Below, piece after piece: positions 17,991 to 22,560 of a stretch of 22,560 bases of DNA. The notes under the pieces are model-generated. The model was not told where the DNA came from. It did not search any database and worked only from the letters and a program-made list of their open reading frames with translations. A program made the translations under genes and the position numbers. The DNA is from Chara braunii (Eukaryota; Streptophyta; Charophyceae; Charales; Characeae). How positions within the stretch are numbered: the first letter of the stretch is position 1; the number at the start of each line of letters is the position of its first letter. The stretch is from positions 367,120 to 389,679 of the forward strand of contig BFEA01000610.1 of assembly GCA_003427395.1 (NCBI GenBank), read 5' to 3'.

Positions 17991-18661
17991 TCAAAGATTA
18001 TGAAAACGAATGATATCAAAACCACGGTTGTGAGATCACACAGTCGTCTGAATAATCGTATACAAGCAGCAAGTATCATAGCTCTGCACATTCAGTCAAA
18101 CAGAGCAATACAATGTAGTAGTGAGCCAAAGCTCAAGTTCTCTGGCCCATGTCAACTCCAATGCCCCAGCCTACTTCACTCTACAACTTTACCTACGGTC
18201 TCTTCCTTCTCTCTCTTTTTGCCCCCATTTTGTTGTACGTATGTCTCCTTTCTCTTTGCGTCATTGTGTACCACAGTCTGTGTGAGGTGCTGTTCTCATG
18301 TAGGAGAAGGGTGAATGAAACGAATCTGCTAATAATAATAATAATAATAATAACAATAATAATAATATTAATAATTAGTTGCTAGGGACATGAATGTAGA
18401 CGAAGCACTGAAATTCACCTCGCAGAATCACACGATCAGTCCAAGTAGCCAAAACAAGAGCAGATAGCATAATGGAACCAAGTAGTCATTGAAAATAATA
18501 CAGCAGGTTCGTAAGTCAATGTCCAAGTCCAAACGGCAATACCAACAGTATAACCCAATGTAGCTCTCTCACTCTTGAATGACGACTGACACCCTACCTA
18601 CACTATAGCCTACGTCCACTACTATAGTACGACAGCAATCAGACAACGTGACGACTATCGA
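17991..18661. other. Gene-free stretch with a second (AAT)n tract
   Basis: An (AAT)n run lies at 18331-18377. The surrounding sequence has no coding character that I can recognise. The words cactatag/ctatagtac near 18601-18631 are weakly palindromic. Confidence 0.5.
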
Positions 18662-19227
18662 TTGATGATGTCAGCACCAATGCCGACCTCTTCTCTACCT
18701 GGTACGTTTCTTTCTCTACCCACACTTCTTCTTGATGACTCACACAACTCCCTTCACCTCCACTGCACCCTCATGCGGCCCGGCTATGACCGCAAGTGCC
18801 ACTGTGTGCAGGCAGCGCCCTACATCCTAATGCTAGCCTGCCTCATCCCAGCGCAGCGCATCCATGCACAGTGCAGCAGCTTGCATTCGCCCAGCGGGCC
18901 AGCAATGCCCGCATTGGCCAAGACCCCTGCCCACTCGCATTCTCTGCCTATATGTCAATGCTGCGTGTGGGCGGCCTGCCTTGAGCCTGCGTTTCAGACC
19001 CAGACCCTGTGCCCAGGCCCAACCCAGATGTGGCCCAGGCTGTACAGTTATGCCCCTTGGATCAGGGCCGATGTCCATATGCAGACCCTTTTCGGTTCCC
19101 CTTCGGCCTGCCCGGCCTCATTGCTGACACTTCTGCTTTCTCATTAGCCTACAACGACAATGCTGCAACTGTTGGATACCCACTTTACGAGAATGTTGAA
19201 AGAAAGGCCTGTTCATGGATATCCTGA
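18662..19227 (+). other. GC-rich patch with open frames, possible decayed gene
   Basis: This is the most GC-rich part of the window. Frame 1 from 18796 is open to 19227 apart from one TGA at 18982-18984. It reads a Cys/Pro/Asp-containing product (DPDPVPRPNPDVAQAV, CPYADPFRFPFGLPGL). A second frame is open from 18662 to 19147, and the minus strand is also open, so GC content alone may explain the frames. I recognise no domain. It may be a pseudogene fragment or a non-coding GC island. Confidence 0.25.
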
Positions 19228-19358
19228 CCAGCCTTCACTTAGGGCGGTCACGGTGTCGGGCGGCCACAGGCAGTGGGTCACCCGAAATCAGCGGTTTTGA
19301 ATCTTCGACCCGATGAGTAGACCGTATTTCGACGGTACTCTTGTTTGACCTGACGGGG

Positions 19359-19391
19359 AAAATTAGGGGCACCTAGAGCACCCCTAATTTT
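19359..19391. other. Perfect 11-bp inverted repeat (hairpin)
   Basis: Arms aaaattagggg (19359-19369) and cccctaatttt (19381-19391) pair exactly around an 11-nt loop. It could be a mobile-element end, a terminator-like structure or chance. No larger symmetric element is visible around it. Confidence 0.7.
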
Positions 19392-19593
19392 GGATGTGCT
19401 GACCACTGAGAGTAACCCTCAAATTAACGAGGGGAGTTACCGCTTCTACCACGTTGTGCCCCACCTCTCTTCTGCTTGCTCCGAGTCTATTCCCAAAGCA
19501 GCTAGCCGCGGGATGGGAATACGGAAGTAGGCCTTGGCATGACCGTTTTACTTTGCACAATTGGAGCGGGAATGGAGCCTCGGATTTCATTCA

Positions 19594-19960
19594 TTTTAAT
19601 AGCAGAATTAAAAATGGGAAAAGGAATTAAGAACAATAGAAGCGAAGAGAAAAACGGGATATTATTTATTCTATTAAATTTTCTCGGTATTTAATTTTAA
19701 TGGAATCACTGTCGTTATTTGTTATTTCCAGACTTTTCCTGTAATAGAATCAAAAATAGGAAAAAGAATAAAAAACAATAAGAGAAGGAGAAAACAACGA
19801 AAATTTTGTTATTTAATTCAATTCCATCGGAATTCATTTTTGTTGGAATTATTTTTATTTTCATTATTTTTTATGATAAGATTAAAAAATAAAAAATAAA
19901 ATAATTAAAAATGATTGAAAGGGAAGAAAATTAATGATTATTTAATATTTGATTAAATTT
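19594..19960. repeat. A/T-rich tandem repeat, ~130-142 bp period, about 2.5 copies
   Basis: The pattern a-g-a-a-t-t/c-a-a-a-a-a-t-g/a-g-g-aaaa-gaat, then aacaata-ga, then a purine-rich gagaaaa stretch, recurs at about 19603 and 19745, with a weaker copy at about 19876. Each A-rich half is followed by a T-rich half (ttatttaattt, ggaat, attattt). Copies drift toward pure A/T to the right. Confidence 0.55.
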
Positions 19961-20913
19961 TGTTTAAATTATTCGTGATGGGTTTGGGGTGGGATTATTT
20001 ATTTACCCTGATTTAACGATCTCCCTATTCTCCGATAATTGAGATCGCTCACGTGACTTACCTGATATATCTGGTTACTAGCCTTGCCGCAGTTGGTGTG
20101 TTTCGAGAAAGCGGGGCCGCATAGTCAGTGGGGGTTGGTGTTACCTTTGCCCGACTCTTGCTTCGATATCACGCTCGGTATTGGCTCGACATCGACATGT
20201 TTCAAGTTCGGTAATGACTCGGCGTCCGTACGGTACAGCCCACTGCAGTTCGGGACAGTTGCCTCAGGTTCGGTGTTGATTTGGCGTTGGCACGACACTG
20301 CTCGATATCTGTCTGAGATTTGGTTTTAGTTCAATGTCGACATTGGGTTGCAGCGCCGCGTCACTACTACTTTGTGTGATCACTGGTTTGGCGCCGAGAC
20401 AGAATTCCGCGGTTTGGTACTTTTCCTTTGATACGGTCACTGGTCCGACATTGATGAGACTCACAGCAGCCTGTTGCTACTATTTGGTGTTGCAGTACTC
20501 TAGCTTGGTGATGATTAGTGATATGGATTTGGCTCAACGACAGTCTGATCACGCTGGTTCAAGTTTGGTACGGTATACTGATTCTAGACAAGTTCGACGA
20601 AGGTACCACTGCAGATTGGCCAATGGTACGGCACAGGCAAGGTACTGCGGCAACGTACTATGGCCTGTTCCTTTTTTTTTCAAGCTCGGTAACTGGTGAA
20701 ACAGAGACACTGCAACTTGACTTTGTTCATTCCGCTCTACTCTGGCTCGGCACTGGCTGCTTGTAGCAGTCCCGTGGATTTTCCCTGGTACGGGACCTGC
20801 TATACGAATCTACCTGGCATATTTTTGTCGATACAGATCTCACTGGGCCTGGTGCCTGACCCATTTTTCCCAATGCAAGCCACACAGACCTGGTACCGGG
20901 CCTGCTTTTGCCA
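19961..20913. other. Gene-free stretch with degenerate ttcggta/tggctcg words
   Basis: Words such as ttcggta, ggttcggtgttgattt, ggtacggta and GGTACC palindromes recur irregularly between 20170 and 20960. This suggests an old, diverged tandem family that I could not align into clean units. Open frames on both strands show no domains. Confidence 0.35.
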
Positions 20914-21257
20914 AGGCGGGGTAAACTGGCAGTCTCTTGAGCCCACGGCCTCTGGTACCAGGAGGATATAATGAGGATCAACTGGTCTGGTAGGACATTC
21001 AGGCGGGGGCAGTCTCTCGCGGCATGCAAGGTGTACTCCGCCCACATCGCAGATACGGAGGAAGTCAACGGGCATCTAGACATGGAGACGGGGGAGTTTT
21101 TCCGAAGCATGCACGGTATACACAGCCCACCGCTGCCAACGCTGGTTGAAGTCAACAGACACGGACGGTGAACGGCGGCGGGTGCAGCGAACGTACCTGT
21201 CCGCGAGGTTCAGCGCTGGTTATAGTCAACGGTAGTCATGGCGGCTGCTGGTGTGTG
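20914..21257. repeat. Degenerate ~86-bp tandem repeat, about four units
   Basis: Equivalent points are aggcgggg at 20914 and 21001, gcatgca at 21022 and 21107, and gaagtcaac/atagtcaac at 21061, 21148 and 21232. Periods are 84-87 bp. Shared words include ggcagtctct, gcccac and gctggtt-a-agtcaac. Units are too diverged for a recent array. Confidence 0.6.
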
Positions 21258-21845
21258 TGGGACATTCGGTAGCTGGGCGACCAAGGGGAAACGGTGCACA
21301 TGGGCAAGCGACCACAGTGCACGGACAGCGAACGAACGGCGATCACAGTGAGCGCAACTGACGTGTTTGTTGATCCCCGTGCTCGGTTATGGGGCGTTGT
21401 CACTGACACAACAGTTACAGTAGGTGAGGATGACGTCAACAGTCTGACGCACTGGTAATCGAACATCAGCGGCTACACGTAAGTTGGCAATAGGCAGCTA
21501 TTGTACCTACTAATCGATGACCTACCGGTGCAGCATCTTACCCACTCACCTACCCCGCTATTCCACACTTGCGGGCTGGTCCCGTAGGAGATGATTGGGT
21601 CTTCTGAGTGGAGGTCTGTGCGCTGGAGTTGATGAAGCGGTGATGTGCTTGAACACACTCGTGACCAATGGACCCCGAAAAATACGCCGAATTGGATAGC
21701 GAAGCTTATTTACGAAGGGTTGGCGAAATCGCTAAAAACGTTTGGCGAAGAGGAAATGTCCATTTATGAGTTCATATTTTGAGAGCAACGAAGTGTCCTT
21801 TTTGAGAGAATTACAAGTTATGGGCAATCACGAATATCTCATAAT
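21258..21845. other. Gene-free stretch between two tandem arrays
   Basis: No recognisable coding or RNA feature. Some words of the ~86-bp repeat (ggacattc, gacgtcaacag) persist to about 21440, so the degenerate array may once have been longer. Confidence 0.4.
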
Positions 21846-22560
21846 TGCACTTCCGGTCTTACTTAGTCGTTTTTTTGGCGGGGGGGGATTATATCCCGAT
21901 GTGCGTTCGGGATTTCGGTACCAAAAACGCACTTCGGGATTTCGGGATTTTACTTAGGTTTTTTTTTGGCGGGGGGGGGTTATATCCCGACATGCGTTCG
22001 GGATTTCGGTACCGAAACGCACTTCGGGATTTCGGGATTTTACTTAGGAGTTTTTTTTTTGGGGGGGGATTATATACTGACGTACGTTCGGGATCTTGGT
22101 ACCGAAAACGCACTTCGGGATTTCGGGATTTTACTTAGTTGTTTTTTTGGCGGGGGGGGATTATATCCCGACATGCGTTCGGGATTTCGGTACCGAAAAC
22201 GAACTTCGGGATTTCGGGATTTTACTTAGTTGTTTTTTGTGGGGGGGGGATTATATCCTGACGTGCATTCGGGATTTCGGTACCGAAAACGCACTTCGGG
22301 ATTTCAAGATTTTACTTAGTCGTTTTTTTGGGGGGGGGTGATTATATCCCGACGTGCGTTCGGGATTTCAGTACCTAAAACGCACTTCGGGATTTTGGGA
22401 TTTTACTTAGTTTTTTTTTTGGCGGGGGGGGATTATATCCCGACATGCGTTCGGGATTTCGGTGCCGAAAACGCACTTCGGGATTTCGGGATTTTACTTA
22501 GTCATTTTTTTTGGGGGGGGGTGATTATATCTCGACGTGCGTTCGGGATTTCGGTATCGA
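21846..22560. repeat. ~91-bp satellite array, nearly eight units, running off the window
   Basis: The word acttag occurs at 21861, 21952, 22042, 22133, 22224, 22314, 22405 and 22496, so the period is 90-91 bp. Each unit has a T-run, a G-run (both variable in length), ttatatcccga, a 14-bp perfect palindrome tttcggtaccgaaa (varied in some copies), cgcacttcggga, a second tttcggga and ttttacttag. The first partial unit, gcacttccggtcttacttag at 21847-21866, is a shortened version and marks the array edge. The period is not a multiple of three and stops occur in every unit, so the open frames here are not coding. Confidence 0.95.

Noticed and set aside
17680-18013. Poly-Leu and poly-Asn frames of about 100 residues
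   Set aside because: Produced by the (AAT)n microsatellite on the two strands.
21742-22341. Overlapping plus-strand frames with repeated GLYPD-RSGFRY words
   Set aside because: The peptide repeats reflect the 91-bp satellite. The period is not a multiple of three and each unit supplies stops.

Overview
The window looks like repeat-rich nuclear DNA of a eukaryote. It has no compact operon-like gene packing, many microsatellites ((TA)n, (AAT)n, (TTTA)n, (CT)n/(CA)n), several tandem repeat arrays and remains of LTR retrotransposons. The primer binding site matches the 3' end of plant-type tRNA-Asp, which points to the green lineage. From memory, the Gag and Pol style resembles elements I associate with charophycean algae such as Chara; this was not checked against any database. 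No host gene can be supported with confidence.

The main feature is a Ty3/gypsy-type LTR retrotransposon on the minus strand (about 6857-15510). In element order it has one LTR (14940-15510), a tRNA-Asp primer binding site (14918-14937) and a leader. Three open accessory frames follow: ORF1 14699-14166, ORF2 14069-13338 and ORF3 13281-12502. Then come gag and an aspartic protease in one frame (12344-9129), reverse transcriptase and RNase H (9128-7595), and a linker with only the integrase C-terminal tail (7594-6857). Gag-pol is decayed: about a dozen in-frame stops, at least one clear frameshift, and loss of the integrase zinc-binding and DDE core domains. ORF2 and ORF3 are tandem paralogues: a gap-free hand alignment over 174 residues gives about 36% identity. 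They match no family I recognise, and unlike gag-pol they have no stops. The protease/RT frame change falls exactly on an in-frame T-TTT-TTA heptamer.

Immediately left, same strand, is a broken gag of a second, different element (6464-4709). It has a capsid-like N-terminus, a Lys/Glu-rich coiled coil and an intact CX2CX4HX4C zinc knuckle. No pol or LTR for it is visible here.

The left flank (1-4700) holds a diverged ~181-bp minisatellite, a tRNA-like segment near 2278-2364 and a perfect 26-bp inverted repeat, with no convincing gene. The right flank (15513-22560) holds a long (TA)n tract with one undetermined base, a seven-unit array of stem-loops (16701-17054), (AAT)n tracts, a GC-rich open patch (18662-19227), an A/T-rich ~140-bp tandem repeat, a degenerate ~86-bp repeat, and a ~91-bp satellite running off the window end (21846-22560).
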